Shown piece after piece: positions 15,891 to 24,311 of a DNA stretch of 64,000 nt; within the stretch, counting starts at the first letter, position 1, and every line of letters begins with the position of its first letter. The notes beneath the pieces were generated by a model. The model saw only the letters and a list, made by a program, of their open reading frames with translations, was not told where the DNA came from and made no database searches. Made by a program: the position numbers and the translations under genes. The DNA is from 73-13 sp035556075 (GTDB lineage: Bacteria; Actinomycetota; Actinomycetes; Actinomycetales; Microbacteriaceae), in the NCBI GenBank assembly GCA_035556075.1, contig DATMFQ010000030.1, forward strand, positions 54,884 to 118,883. Direction: 5' to 3'.

Positions 15891-16760
15891 TCAATCCGCG
15901 TCGCGGGGCAGGTACTTGGTGAGCGCGGACGGCCGACTGTCGTAGTCCTGCACCGACGCCTCCTTGAAGAGCTCCCGCGCGGTGGCGAAGATCTCGGAGT
16001 GGAAGCCGGCGCCGGCCAGCAGATCGGCGATGTTGCGCTGCACCTCGACGAGCCCGCCAATGATGAAGCCGTTCGCATCGCCGTACTCGTGCGCGAGCGC
16101 CTTCGGGAGCTCGGTGCGCAGGCACGCACTGTCAGCGAGGCCGCCGAAGAGGATCTCCATCGACTCCGCGGGGTCGAGGCCGAGCCGCTCGATGAGGATG
16201 GCGGTCTCCGCGGCGGTCGTCAGGTTGATCGACACGTGGAAGTTGTTGATGAGCTTGAGCATGAGTCCGCGCCCGCTCGCGCCGAGGTGGGCGAGCTTCT
16301 TGGTGTACGCGGCGGCGATCGGCCGCAGCACCTCGACACCGGCCGCATCCCCGCCGACGGCGCACACGAGCGTCCCGGCTTCCGCGCCGGGAGGACCCCC
16401 GGAGACCGGCGCATCGAGGTACCACGCACCCCGCTGCGCGAATGCGGCGGCCACCCGCTGCGCGACCTCGGGCGCATAGGTGCCGTGGTCGGCGAAGAGC
16501 TGCCCCGCGCGCGCCTCACCGAGCATCCGGCCGAGGTAGATCTCCTCGATCGCGGGGCCGTCGGTCAGGCAGCCGAGCACGACGTCCGCCTCCGCCGCGA
16601 GCGCCTCGGGCGAGTCGCCGAGCCGGGCGCCGGCCTCGAGGTAGGGCTCGAGCTTCGCCGGGGTGCGTCCCCAGATGACCACGTCGTGCCCGGCGCGCAG
16701 CAGGTTGCGGACCATGGGCCCGCCCATCGCCCCGAGTCCGGTGAATCCAATGGTCGTCAT
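15891..16760 (-). CDS. Beta-hydroxyacid dehydrogenase (HIBADH/GarR family), copy 1
   Basis: A 289-residue paralogue of the adjacent downstream dehydrogenase, with the same landmarks: GFTGLGAMGGPM, DAPVSGG, catalytic K169 in LMLKLINNFHVSI, and the NADP-type WGRTPAK. The two proteins align without large gaps from end to end, so this is a tandem duplication. The ATG overlaps the stop of the IlvD/Edd dehydratase (ATGA). In sugar-acid pathways such enzymes oxidise or reduce a hydroxyl next to a carboxylate, as in tartronate semialdehyde reductase, which fits the upstream dehydratase. Confidence 0.9.
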   Translation of the reverse strand: MTTIGFTGLGAMGGPMVRNLLRAGHDVVIWGRTPAKLEPYLEAGARLGDSPEALAAEADVVLGCLTDGPAIEEIYLGRMLGEARAGQLFADHGTYAPEVAQRVAAAFAQRGAWYLDAPVSGGPPGAEAGTLVCAVGGDAAGVEVLRPIAAAYTKKLAHLGASGRGLMLKLINNFHVSINLTTAAETAILIERLGLDPAESMEILFGGLADSACLRTELPKALAHEYGDANGFIIGGLVEVQRNIADLLAGAGFHSEIFATARELFKEASVQDYDSRPSALTKYLPRDAD

Positions 16761-18475
16761 GCGGTGGCCTCCTTGGCGCGCAGCTCCTCGTCGACGAGGA
16801 AGTCGAAATCGCAGCCCTGGTCGGGTTGCAACGCGTGCTCCGCGTAGAGCAGCCCCCAGCCCCGGCGCGGGCGCTCGATGCCGACGATCGCGGGCTCGCG
16901 CTTGGCGAGCTCCTCAGGCGACACGAGCAGGTCGAGCCGACCCGCCTCGACGTCGAGCTCGATCTCGTCGCCGTCACGGACGTACGCGAGCGGCCCGCCC
17001 GCGGCCGCCTCTGGCGAGACATGGAGGACGACGCTGCCACTGGAGGTCCCGCTCATCCGGGCGTCCGTGACGCGGAGCATGTCGGTGACACCGGCTTTGA
17101 AGAGCTTCGCCGGGATCGGCACGTGGCCGACCTCGGGGATGCCGGGGCCGCCGGTGACGCCGACCCCGCGGAGGACGAGCACCGAGTGCTCATCGACCTC
17201 GAGGGCATCATCATCGATCTTCGACCACATGTCGGCGACGCCGTCGAAGACGACCGCCTTCCCACGGTGCTTGCGCATGCTCGAGGCGGCCCCCGCGATC
17301 TTCATGACCGCGCCATTCGGTGCGAGGCTGCCGCGGACGACCGCCATGCCGCCATCCGGCGTGAGCGGCTCGGCCGGGTCGGCGATGGGCCCCCCGATGA
17401 CCCGGGCCGGGACGCCGTCGAAGACCTCACCCCAGGTGCGGCCGTCGACCGTCGGCACATCCTCATGGAGGAGGTGCCGGATCTGCGCGGCGACGGCAGG
17501 GATGCCGCCCACCTCATCGAGCTCGCTGAGCATCGCGCGGCCATTCGGCTTGACATCCGTGATGAATGGGGTGGTCTCGGACCACTCCCGCATCCGATCC
17601 CAGCCGATCCGGATCCCAGCGCGGCCGGCGATCGCCTCGAGATGGATGAGCGCATTCGTCGAGCCACCGAGGGCGCACACCATGCGCACCGCATTCTCGA
17701 GCGACTCGATCGTGATCCGCTCGCGCGGGACGACCCCACGGCTGACGACGTCGACCATGAGCCGCCCGCTCGCCTCGGCGATCTCCTGCCGCTCCGGCGC
17801 GACGGCGGAGGCGAGGCTCGAGCCGGGGAGCGCGAAGCCGAGCAGCTCGCCGATCGCCGCCATCGTCGTCGCGGTGCCCATGACGTTGCACGAGCCGGGG
17901 CCGCCGTGGATGACGCCCTCAAACGCCTCCCAGTCCTCGTCGCTGAGCTCACCGACGCGGCGCTGGTCGATGATCTCCCACTGCTCGTCGACGGTCGTGA
18001 GCTTGCCCTTCCAGCACGCGACGGGGCGCGGTCCGCCGGTCACGAGGATCGCGGGCGTGCCGGCGCTGATCGCACCCATGAGGACGGCGGGCACCGTCTT
18101 GTCGCAGGCGCCGAGCAGCACGACGCCGTCGATCGGCGAGGCGAGCACCATCTCCTCGACGTCCATCGACAGGAGATTGCGGAGATACATCGAGGACGGC
18201 CGGCTGAAGGGCTCGTTGATGGAGATCGTCGGGAACTCGAGCGCGAGCCCGCCGGCGGCCTCGACGCCCTTCTTCACGGAGGCGGCGAGGTCGCGGAAGC
18301 CGAAGTTGCACGGGTTGAGCTCGCTCCAGCTCGTCGCGATCCCGATGATGGGGCGGCGGCGCACCTGCTCTGCGCTGAACCCTTCAGCCCGCAGGAATGC
18401 GCGGTGCACCATCCCGTCCGCGCCGGGATCCCCGAAGATCCGTCCGTCCAGCCGATGAATGTGCTCCTGCGACAT
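16757..18475 (-). CDS. IlvD/Edd-family sugar-acid dehydratase
   Basis: A 572-residue iron-sulfur dehydratase of the dihydroxyacid/6-phosphogluconate dehydratase family. The three cluster cysteines are C56 (LNPCNFG), C124 (LGACDKT, also giving the Mg-binding D125 and carbamylatable K126) and C196 (GGPGSCNVMGTATTM). The GGPGSCNVMGTA form and the position in a catabolic operon favour a sugar-acid dehydratase (such as arabinonate, xylonate or galactonate) over biosynthetic IlvD. It would turn a 2,3-dihydroxy acid into a 2-keto-3-deoxy acid, the natural substrate class for the HpaI-type aldolase two genes upstream. GAGGGG precedes the start. Confidence 0.88.
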   Translation of the reverse strand: MSQEHIHRLDGRIFGDPGADGMVHRAFLRAEGFSAEQVRRRPIIGIATSWSELNPCNFGFRDLAASVKKGVEAAGGLALEFPTISINEPFSRPSSMYLRNLLSMDVEEMVLASPIDGVVLLGACDKTVPAVLMGAISAGTPAILVTGGPRPVACWKGKLTTVDEQWEIIDQRRVGELSDEDWEAFEGVIHGGPGSCNVMGTATTMAAIGELLGFALPGSSLASAVAPERQEIAEASGRLMVDVVSRGVVPRERITIESLENAVRMVCALGGSTNALIHLEAIAGRAGIRIGWDRMREWSETTPFITDVKPNGRAMLSELDEVGGIPAVAAQIRHLLHEDVPTVDGRTWGEVFDGVPARVIGGPIADPAEPLTPDGGMAVVRGSLAPNGAVMKIAGAASSMRKHRGKAVVFDGVADMWSKIDDDALEVDEHSVLVLRGVGVTGGPGIPEVGHVPIPAKLFKAGVTDMLRVTDARMSGTSSGSVVLHVSPEAAAGGPLAYVRDGDEIELDVEAGRLDLLVSPEELAKREPAIVGIERPRRGWGLLYAEHALQPDQGCDFDFLVDEELRAKEATA

Positions 18476-18498
18476 CGTCGTCCCCTCGCTTCGTGCGC

Positions 18499-19695
18499 TC
18501 AGAGCCTACCGATTCTCGACCACGAGTCTGGGATCCGCCGGCGGACGGCGGCGGCATCGATGTCGGCGATGGTGCGATTGCCGTTGAGCGCCATGACCCG
18601 GTCGATCTCGACTCGGAAATCCTCGATGAGACTGCGGACGCCCCGCTCCCCATCGGCCTGCAGGGCGTGCACCCACGCGCGTCCCACGAGGCACGCGTCG
18701 GCGCCGAGCGCGATGGCCTTCACGACGTCGGAACCCCGCCGGACGCCGCTGTCGAGCAGCACGGCGATCTCGTCCCCGACCTCGGCGACGATCTCGGGCA
18801 GCACCTCGATGCTCGCGGGGAGCGCGTCGAGCTGTCGCCCGCCGTGATTCGACACGACGATGCCGTCTGCGCCGTGCTCGACCGCCAAGCGCGCGTCCTC
18901 GGCGCACATGATGCCCTTGATGACGAGCGGACCGTCCCAGCGGGCACGCAGTAGGTCGATGTCCGCCCAGGTCTGCGCCGGGTTGAACATGTCGCCCATG
19001 ACGGCGGCGAGGCTCGGATTGCGGCCGGGGAAGACCCGACTCCAGAACCCCTGTCGCCCGGCGAGCTCGACCGAAACCATGGGAGGACCGAAGAGGTACC
19101 CGAACAGCCACCGCGGGTGCCGGAGCGCGTCGAGGACCATCCCCGGCCTGACCCGGATCGGGATGGCGAGACGATTGCGCACATCGCGTTCGCGATTGCC
19201 GGCCGCGACGCCGTCGACCGTCACGACGAGGGTGCTGTAGCCGAGGCGCTTCGCCGTCTCGAGCTTTGCGAGCATCCGTGCGCGATCCTCATAGAGGTAG
19301 AGCTGGTACCACTGCGGGCGCGGCGCTGCGGCGGCGACCTCCTCGGCCGACGCGCTCGAGGTCCCAGCGAGCACCGACACGATGCCCGCATCCGCGGCGG
19401 CGCGCGCCGCGGCGACCTCGCCGGATCGATGGGACGCCCGGTTCATCCCGGTCGGCGCCAGGATGAGCGGCAGCGACAGCGCCTCGTCGAGCACGGTGGT
19501 CCGCAGGTCCCGGTCTCCGACGCCCGTGAGCACGCGACCCACGAACGCGATGTCGTCGAACGCGGCGCGATTTCGGCGCCGTGTCACTTCGTCTTCGGCG
19601 GCGCCGTCCACGAAGTCGAAGATCATGCGGGGGACGCGACGGCGAGCCGCTGCCCGCCACGTCTCCCAGCTGCGACGACGTGCGCCGCGACTCAC
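18499..19695 (-). CDS. FMN-dependent 2-hydroxyacid dehydrogenase/oxidase (lactate/mandelate dehydrogenase family)
   Basis: A 398-residue TIM-barrel flavoprotein. FDFVDGAAEDE near residue 30, ILAPTGM, and the catalytic-base motif SNHGGRQLD (H284) identify the L-lactate/glycolate/mandelate dehydrogenase family. It would oxidise a 2-hydroxy acid to a 2-oxo acid, passing electrons to the respiratory chain or O2. The GTG at 19695 overlaps the stop of the upstream aldolase (GTGA) and avoids a long Arg-rich extension from an earlier ATG. In the operon it could oxidise lactate or glycolate released by aldol or diketo-acid cleavage. Confidence 0.88.
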   Translation of the reverse strand: MSRGARRRSWETWRAAARRRVPRMIFDFVDGAAEDEVTRRRNRAAFDDIAFVGRVLTGVGDRDLRTTVLDEALSLPLILAPTGMNRASHRSGEVAAARAAADAGIVSVLAGTSSASAEEVAAAAPRPQWYQLYLYEDRARMLAKLETAKRLGYSTLVVTVDGVAAGNRERDVRNRLAIPIRVRPGMVLDALRHPRWLFGYLFGPPMVSVELAGRQGFWSRVFPGRNPSLAAVMGDMFNPAQTWADIDLLRARWDGPLVIKGIMCAEDARLAVEHGADGIVVSNHGGRQLDALPASIEVLPEIVAEVGDEIAVLLDSGVRRGSDVVKAIALGADACLVGRAWVHALQADGERGVRSLIEDFRVEIDRVMALNGNRTIADIDAAAVRRRIPDSWSRIGRL

Positions 19696-20468
19696 GGATG
19701 CGTCCCAAGGGCGGCACGCGTCGCGTCGACTGACGATGTCGCGACCTGCGCGAGCGCGAGCGTGTCGACGAAGTGGAGGAAGACGCGGGCACCGCGGTCG
19801 TACCATCGACGCGCGTCCTCGATGCCGCCCCCGACCGCGACGGCGACCCCCTGGCGACGACCCGCCTCGAGGACGCGCAAGTACGCCTCCTCGAGCGGCG
19901 CCGGGTCGCCGCCGAGGCCCACACCGAGGTCGACGGCGAGGTCCGCGGGGCCGACCACGAGCGCGTCGACGCCGGGAACCGCCGCGATCGCATCCGCGGC
20001 GTCGACGCCGGAACCCGACTCGATCATGAGGATGACCGCGGTCTCGCGATTGGCGCGCCCGACGTAATGGATGATGTCGGTGCCGTGCCCACTGGCGCGG
20101 CCGTAGCCGACCCCGCGGGTGCCCTCCGGCGCGAACCGCGCGAAGGCGACGGCCCGCTCGGCCTCGGCGGCGGTGCGCACGTTCGGGACTTGAACGCCGT
20201 CCGCGCCCAGGTCGAGGACGGTCTTGATGAGGTGCTCCTCATTCGCGGCCACTCGGACGACCGCCTTGGCAGGGGTCGAGCGGACCGCGGCGATGCACTC
20301 GCGCAGCGACTGACTCGGGAAGAAGGCGTGCTCGGTGTCGATGACGATGTAGTCGACGCCGCTGCGCCCGAGGATCTCGGCGACCGCGGGGTCGGGGATG
20401 TTCATGAGCATCGTCGCGAGCGGCGAGCCCGAAGCGAGTAGGCCGCGCAGGCCCTGCAGATCTGGCAT
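19692..20468 (-). CDS. HpaI/HpcH-type aldolase, second copy (2-keto-3-deoxy acid aldolase)
   Basis: A 258-residue metal-dependent pyruvate aldolase with VIDTEHA, central ILMIESGSG and VGPADLAVDLG. It is only distantly similar to the aldolase at 1537, so the island carries two different members. Placed between a GntR regulator and a 2-hydroxyacid dehydrogenase and just upstream of a sugar-acid dehydratase, it probably cleaves the 2-keto-3-deoxy acid to pyruvate and a hydroxyaldehyde, as 2-keto-3-deoxy-L-rhamnonate aldolase does. GAGGA precedes the ATG. Confidence 0.85.
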   Translation of the reverse strand: MPDLQGLRGLLASGSPLATMLMNIPDPAVAEILGRSGVDYIVIDTEHAFFPSQSLRECIAAVRSTPAKAVVRVAANEEHLIKTVLDLGADGVQVPNVRTAAEAERAVAFARFAPEGTRGVGYGRASGHGTDIIHYVGRANRETAVILMIESGSGVDAADAIAAVPGVDALVVGPADLAVDLGVGLGGDPAPLEEAYLRVLEAGRRQGVAVAVGGGIEDARRWYDRGARVFLHFVDTLALAQVATSSVDATRAALGTHP

Positions 20469-20477
20469 GGATGGTCC

Positions 20478-21203
20478 TCAGCGGTCGGTCCGCGGCGCCC
20501 GAGCGGAGGGCAGCCGGCGGAATTCGGTGTAGTGGCGCTCGACGGCGTCGATGACCCTGGCCGGGTCGCCGTCCTGGATCGCGTCGATGACGCCGCGATG
20601 CATATGCACGAAGTCGTCGCGGTGACGCGCTCGATCGTGCGCGGCGCCTCGGCGACGGAGGGAGTTGCCGACGAGATCGTCGACCGTCTCGGCGAAGAAG
20701 ACGAGTCCGGGGTCCTCGGACGCGAGAATGAGCGCCCGATGGAACTCCCGATCCGCCCGGAACAGCACCTCGGGGTCCGTCGACGTCTCCATGACGCGAA
20801 CGGCCTCCTCGATGTGCGCGAGCGGCACGGGGCGACGGTGCTGCGCCGCGAGGAGCGCCGCTTGCCGATCGAGCGCGATGCGCACGGACTCGAACATCTC
20901 CGGGTCGGCGAGCGGCGTTGCGCGCAGCCCGATCGAGAGCATCCGCACGAGATCGCTCGGCTCGATGTCTCGCGTGTACGTGCCGGCCGTTCCCCGCCGC
21001 TCGAGCAGCCCGAGGGATTCGAGCTGGCTGATCCGGTCCCGGAGCGTGACCCGAGAGATCCCCCAACTCGTCGCGAGCTCGCGCTCGGCGGGGAGCCGGG
21101 CCCCCGGGCCCAGCCGCTCGCGCAGCTCGTGCAGGCGCTCGGCGATCTCATCCATCATCGTCTCCCCCGTGGCGGCATCGATCGTCCCGACCTCGCTCAG
21201 CAT
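20478..21203 (-). CDS. GntR family regulator with FCD effector domain
   Basis: A 241-residue FadR-type regulator: winged helix at about 18-85 (ELATSWGISRVTLRDRISQL) and an all-helical FCD domain at about 95-230, with the metal-ligand pattern FHRALILAS and later HRGVIDAI. FCD domains bind small organic acids, often with a metal ion. The ATG at 21203 is chosen because it sits at the domain boundary; an earlier start adds only low-complexity sequence. It lies inside the operon it probably controls. Its operator may be the inverted and direct repeats in the 25214-25369 spacer or the ATCRTATAYGAT sites. Confidence 0.88.
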   Translation of the reverse strand: MLSEVGTIDAATGETMMDEIAERLHELRERLGPGARLPAERELATSWGISRVTLRDRISQLESLGLLERRGTAGTYTRDIEPSDLVRMLSIGLRATPLADPEMFESVRIALDRQAALLAAQHRRPVPLAHIEEAVRVMETSTDPEVLFRADREFHRALILASEDPGLVFFAETVDDLVGNSLRRRGAAHDRARHRDDFVHMHRGVIDAIQDGDPARVIDAVERHYTEFRRLPSARAPRTDR

Positions 21204-21291
21204 GCCAGGCCCCTGAGCCTGCCCGTGATCGATGCGCGAGGTCGGGTCGTCGGGCGGGGGTCCGCGCCGAGCGCTCGCCCCCGCCCGCAAA

Positions 21292-22158
21292 TCATCGACC
21301 GTTCAGGTAGAAGTCGGCCTTGTCCTCGGCGATGCCCGCCTTGACGAGCGCCTCTTTGACGAGTCCGCCGGCGTGCGCCTCCGCGATGAAAGCGTTCATC
21401 GCCTCCGTGAGCGCGTCATTGCCCTTCGTCGACGGCCAGACGTTCTCGAACAACTGCGTCGCCTCCGGGTACTCGGGGTCGTCCGCGACCTGCACGGTCG
21501 CGACCTCCGGGAACTGTCCGGAGAGGTAGACGCCGTGCAGCGACGGCATCGCCCCGGCATCGATCCGACCCGCCTGGATGTCCTGGAAGATGTTCACGTC
21601 GGTCTGGTACTCGACGACGTTGTCCGCACCGATGGCGTCCATCATGATCTGCGCGTACGACGAGCCGCTGATGACGCCGACCTTCTTGCCGACGAGGTCG
21701 CCGACCGTCTCGTAGCCGTCCTTCGAGCTGATGCCGAGCGTCTCGAACAGGACCCGGTCGGAGAGGTTGAAGACCTCGGCGCGCGCCGGGCTCCCGAGCA
21801 CGAGCCCGCCGATCATGTCCGCGCGGCCTTCCTGCAGCTCCAGCGTCGCCGCGGGCGGCGTCACCGGGTTGAAGTCAGGGGTGAGGCAGTTCTCCTCCGC
21901 GAAGGCGACGTTGAGGTAGTAGTCGATCCCATCGTACGGTCCGTCTGGCGTTGCGGCCGAGAACTTCGGCGGCGTGTTCATCGCGGCGATGCTCAGCACG
22001 CCGTCGTTGATCGTCGTGAACTCATGGGCGGGAGTGCAGTCCGCGGCACCGGCGGTCGGCGCCGCTGGCTCGGCGGGAGTCCCGGCAGCGCAGCCGCTGA
22101 GAACGATCGCGCTGAGCGCGGCGGCGGCCACGAGCGCGAGGGGGCGGAGATTAGACAT
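21292..22158 (-). CDS. ABC transporter substrate-binding lipoprotein (amino-acid type, family 3)
   Basis: A 288-residue extracellular binding protein with signal peptide and lipobox LSGC. The mature part follows the family 3 pattern: YDGIDYYLNVAFAEE near the N-terminus, ELQEGRADMIGG, and DLVGKKVGVISGSSYAQI. This family binds polar amino acids and related small carboxylates. AAGGAG lies upstream of the ATG at 22158. It is the fourth gene of an ABC importer operon and 53 bases after the last permease gene. Confidence 0.9.
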   Translation of the reverse strand: MSNLRPLALVAAAALSAIVLSGCAAGTPAEPAAPTAGAADCTPAHEFTTINDGVLSIAAMNTPPKFSAATPDGPYDGIDYYLNVAFAEENCLTPDFNPVTPPAATLELQEGRADMIGGLVLGSPARAEVFNLSDRVLFETLGISSKDGYETVGDLVGKKVGVISGSSYAQIMMDAIGADNVVEYQTDVNIFQDIQAGRIDAGAMPSLHGVYLSGQFPEVATVQVADDPEYPEATQLFENVWPSTKGNDALTEAMNAFIAEAHAGGLVKEALVKAGIAEDKADFYLNGR

Positions 22159-22210
22159 ATGTGCTCCTTGATGGATATGGGGTGGGTGCGTGGTGGTCAG
22201 GTCGCTGCGC

Positions 22211-22915
22211 TCATGCCGCCGTCGCGGTCGCGGCCAGGTTCTTCGTGGCGGCGACCGGGCCGCGGCCCGCGATTCGCCTCGCGCGCCGGGCGGCGAGCGA
22301 CTCCATGCCCGAGAGCGCGAGCGTGACCGCGAGGTAGAGGCCGGCCGCGACGAGCAGTTCCGGAATGAGCGTGAAGTTGAGCATCCCCTGTGAGAACGCG
22401 CTGCCGAGCAGCTCCTTCATGCCGATCGCGTACGCGAGCGCGCTGCCCTGGAACGAGATGATGACGATGCCGATGACCGGCGGCACGGCGATCGTGAGCA
22501 CGTGGGGCAGCACGACCGTGCGGAGCCGCTGCCAACTCGTGAGGCCGAGCGCGTCCGCCGCCTCGAGCTGGCCTCGCGGAACGGACGCGATGGCGGTGCG
22601 GAAGATCTCTGACGAGTACGCGCCGGTCGTGAGACCGAATGCGATCACGACCGACGTGAACGCATCGAGCGGGTAGAACCCGGCGAGGCCGAAGTACACG
22701 AGGTACAGCGTGAGCAGCGCGGGGAAGCCGCGGAATATCTCGACGAGTCCGATGATCGGCCACGTGATCCAGCGGTTGCGCCGCTGCAGCGCCAATCCCG
22801 CGAGGAATCCGAGGGGGATGCCGGCCGCGACCGCGCCGGCTGTGAGCTGCAGGCTCACCCACAGGCCGGGGAGCAGGCCCATGACACGCTCGACGAGATC
22901 GACGATCCAGTCCAT
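22211..22915 (-). CDS. ABC transporter permease, second subunit (amino-acid type)
   Basis: A 234-residue membrane protein with five predicted hydrophobic segments and the EAA loop SVPRGQLEAADALGLTSW that docks with the ATPase. The ATG at 22915 overlaps the stop of the other permease (ATGA). The C-terminal 25 residues are a basic, Ala-rich cytoplasmic tail. It should form a heterodimer with the neighbouring permease. Confidence 0.9.
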   Translation of the reverse strand: MDWIVDLVERVMGLLPGLWVSLQLTAGAVAAGIPLGFLAGLALQRRNRWITWPIIGLVEIFRGFPALLTLYLVYFGLAGFYPLDAFTSVVIAFGLTTGAYSSEIFRTAIASVPRGQLEAADALGLTSWQRLRTVVLPHVLTIAVPPVIGIVIISFQGSALAYAIGMKELLGSAFSQGMLNFTLIPELLVAAGLYLAVTLALSGMESLAARRARRIAGRGPVAATKNLAATATAA

Positions 22916-23556
22916 CAGCGCACCACCGCGATGACGGAGCGGGTCTCGATCCAGCGAGCGAGGAAGCCGAGCGGCACGGTGCAGGCGAGATAGATGACGC
23001 CTGCCGCGAGGAACGCCACAAGCGGGTTCGTGCCCGTCGATACCGCCTGGTAGGCGTAATAGAGCATTTCGGACACACCGATGATCGAGGCGAGCGCGGT
23101 GTTCTTGAGCAACGTGATCGAATACGCGGTGATCGTCGCGAGCATGATCGGGAAGGCCTGCGGCAGGATCACCCGGCCCATCGTGACGACGCCGCCGAGC
23201 CCGGTCGCCTTCGCGGCCTCCCATTGGCCGCGCGGCACCGAGTCGAGCCCCGCGCGGATCGCGTCGCCGACGTAGGCCGAGTTGACGACGCCGAGCGCGA
23301 CCATGGCGGCGAGCGGGGGGAACGCCTGGAACGGCCCGAACTTCAGCCCGTAGAAGACGAGGATGATCCACACGATCGGTGGAATGCCGCGCGCGAGAGC
23401 AGCCCACGCGCCGCCGATGAGACGCGGCGCCCAGTGCTCGGCGCGACGCAGCGCAGACAGCGGGACCCCGAGGACGAGCGAGACGACGATCGCGCCGACC
23501 CAGATCAGCAGTGTCGTCCCAAGTCCGAGCAGAAGCCCATCCCAGAGCCCGGTCAT
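22915..23556 (-). CDS. ABC transporter permease, first subunit (amino-acid type)
   Basis: A 213-residue HisM/GlnP-type permease with an N-terminal hydrophobic segment, the EAA loop SVPRGQWEAAKATGLG and the family sequence LLKNTALASIIGVSEMLY. It overlaps the ATPase gene by 4 bases (ATGA), so the three membrane-complex subunits are translationally coupled. Confidence 0.9.
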   Translation of the reverse strand: MTGLWDGLLLGLGTTLLIWVGAIVVSLVLGVPLSALRRAEHWAPRLIGGAWAALARGIPPIVWIILVFYGLKFGPFQAFPPLAAMVALGVVNSAYVGDAIRAGLDSVPRGQWEAAKATGLGGVVTMGRVILPQAFPIMLATITAYSITLLKNTALASIIGVSEMLYYAYQAVSTGTNPLVAFLAAGVIYLACTVPLGFLARWIETRSVIAVVR

Positions 23557-24311
23557 CCGCCACCCCCGACCGCTCGCACGAACTGCTGCGTGCGCGCGTG
23601 TCGCGGGTTGCGCAGCACGTCCGTCGGCGTGCCCGATTCGACGACCTCGCCATCCGCGAGGAACAGCACGCGATCGGCTGCGAGCTCGGCGAACTGCAGT
23701 TCGTGCGTGACGACGACCATCGTCATTCCGCCGGCGGCGAGATCCTTCATGACCGCGAGGACCTCGTTGCGCATCTCCGGGTCGATGGCCGAGGTCGGCT
23801 CATCGAAGAGCATGACCCTCGGATCCAGGGCGAGCGCGCGAGCGATGGCGACCCGCTGCTGCTGACCTCCGGAGAGCTGGCTCGGGTGCTTGTGCGCGTG
23901 CTCGGCGAGGCCCACGCGCGTGAGGAGCGCGTTCGAGCGTTCGTCGGCTTCAGCCTTCGAGCGGCCGAGGACCTTGCGCTGCGCGAGCGAGACGTTCTCG
24001 AGTGCCGTGTGGGTGGTGAAGAGGTTGAACGATTGGAAGACCATGCCGACCTGGCGGCGGAGCCGCCGCGCGTCGCCCGCACGACCGCGCACCGTTGCGT
24101 CGAACACGCGCTGGCCGTCGAGGTCGATCGTGCCGTGCTCGGGACGCTCGAGCAGGTTGAGGCACCGGATGAAGGTGCTCTTGCCCGAACCGCTCGGTCC
24201 GATGATCGCGACGTGCTCGCCGCGCTCGAGATCGAGATCGATGCCGCGCAGGATCTCCCGATCGCCGAACCGCTTGCGGATCCCGCGTGCAGACAGCGCG
24301 AGCCCGGTCAC
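23553..24311 (-). CDS. ABC transporter ATP-binding protein (amino-acid type)
   Basis: A 252-residue ATPase of the polar amino acid uptake family: Walker A GPSGSGKST, Q-loop VFQSFNLF, signature LSGGQQQR, Walker B VMLFDEPTSAID and H-loop VVVTHEL. The start is GTG at 24311, overlapping the FAH-family gene stop (GTGA). It powers the importer formed with the two permeases and the lipoprotein downstream. Confidence 0.92.
   Translation of the reverse strand: MTGLALSARGIRKRFGDREILRGIDLDLERGEHVAIIGPSGSGKSTFIRCLNLLERPEHGTIDLDGQRVFDATVRGRAGDARRLRRQVGMVFQSFNLFTTHTALENVSLAQRKVLGRSKAEADERSNALLTRVGLAEHAHKHPSQLSGGQQQRVAIARALALDPRVMLFDEPTSAIDPEMRNEVLAVMKDLAAGGMTMVVVTHELQFAELAADRVLFLADGEVVESGTPTDVLRNPRHARTQQFVRAVGGGG

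Noticed and set aside
18499..19806. 435-residue version of the 2-hydroxyacid dehydrogenase
   Set aside because: The extra 37 N-terminal residues are Arg-rich and overlap the upstream aldolase by over 100 bases; the GTG at 19695 gives a normal GTGA overlap and family length.
22211..23653. Single fused permease of 480 residues
   Set aside because: The frame reads through from the wrong phase of the upstream permease; the true second permease begins at the ATG at 22915, which overlaps the first permease stop.
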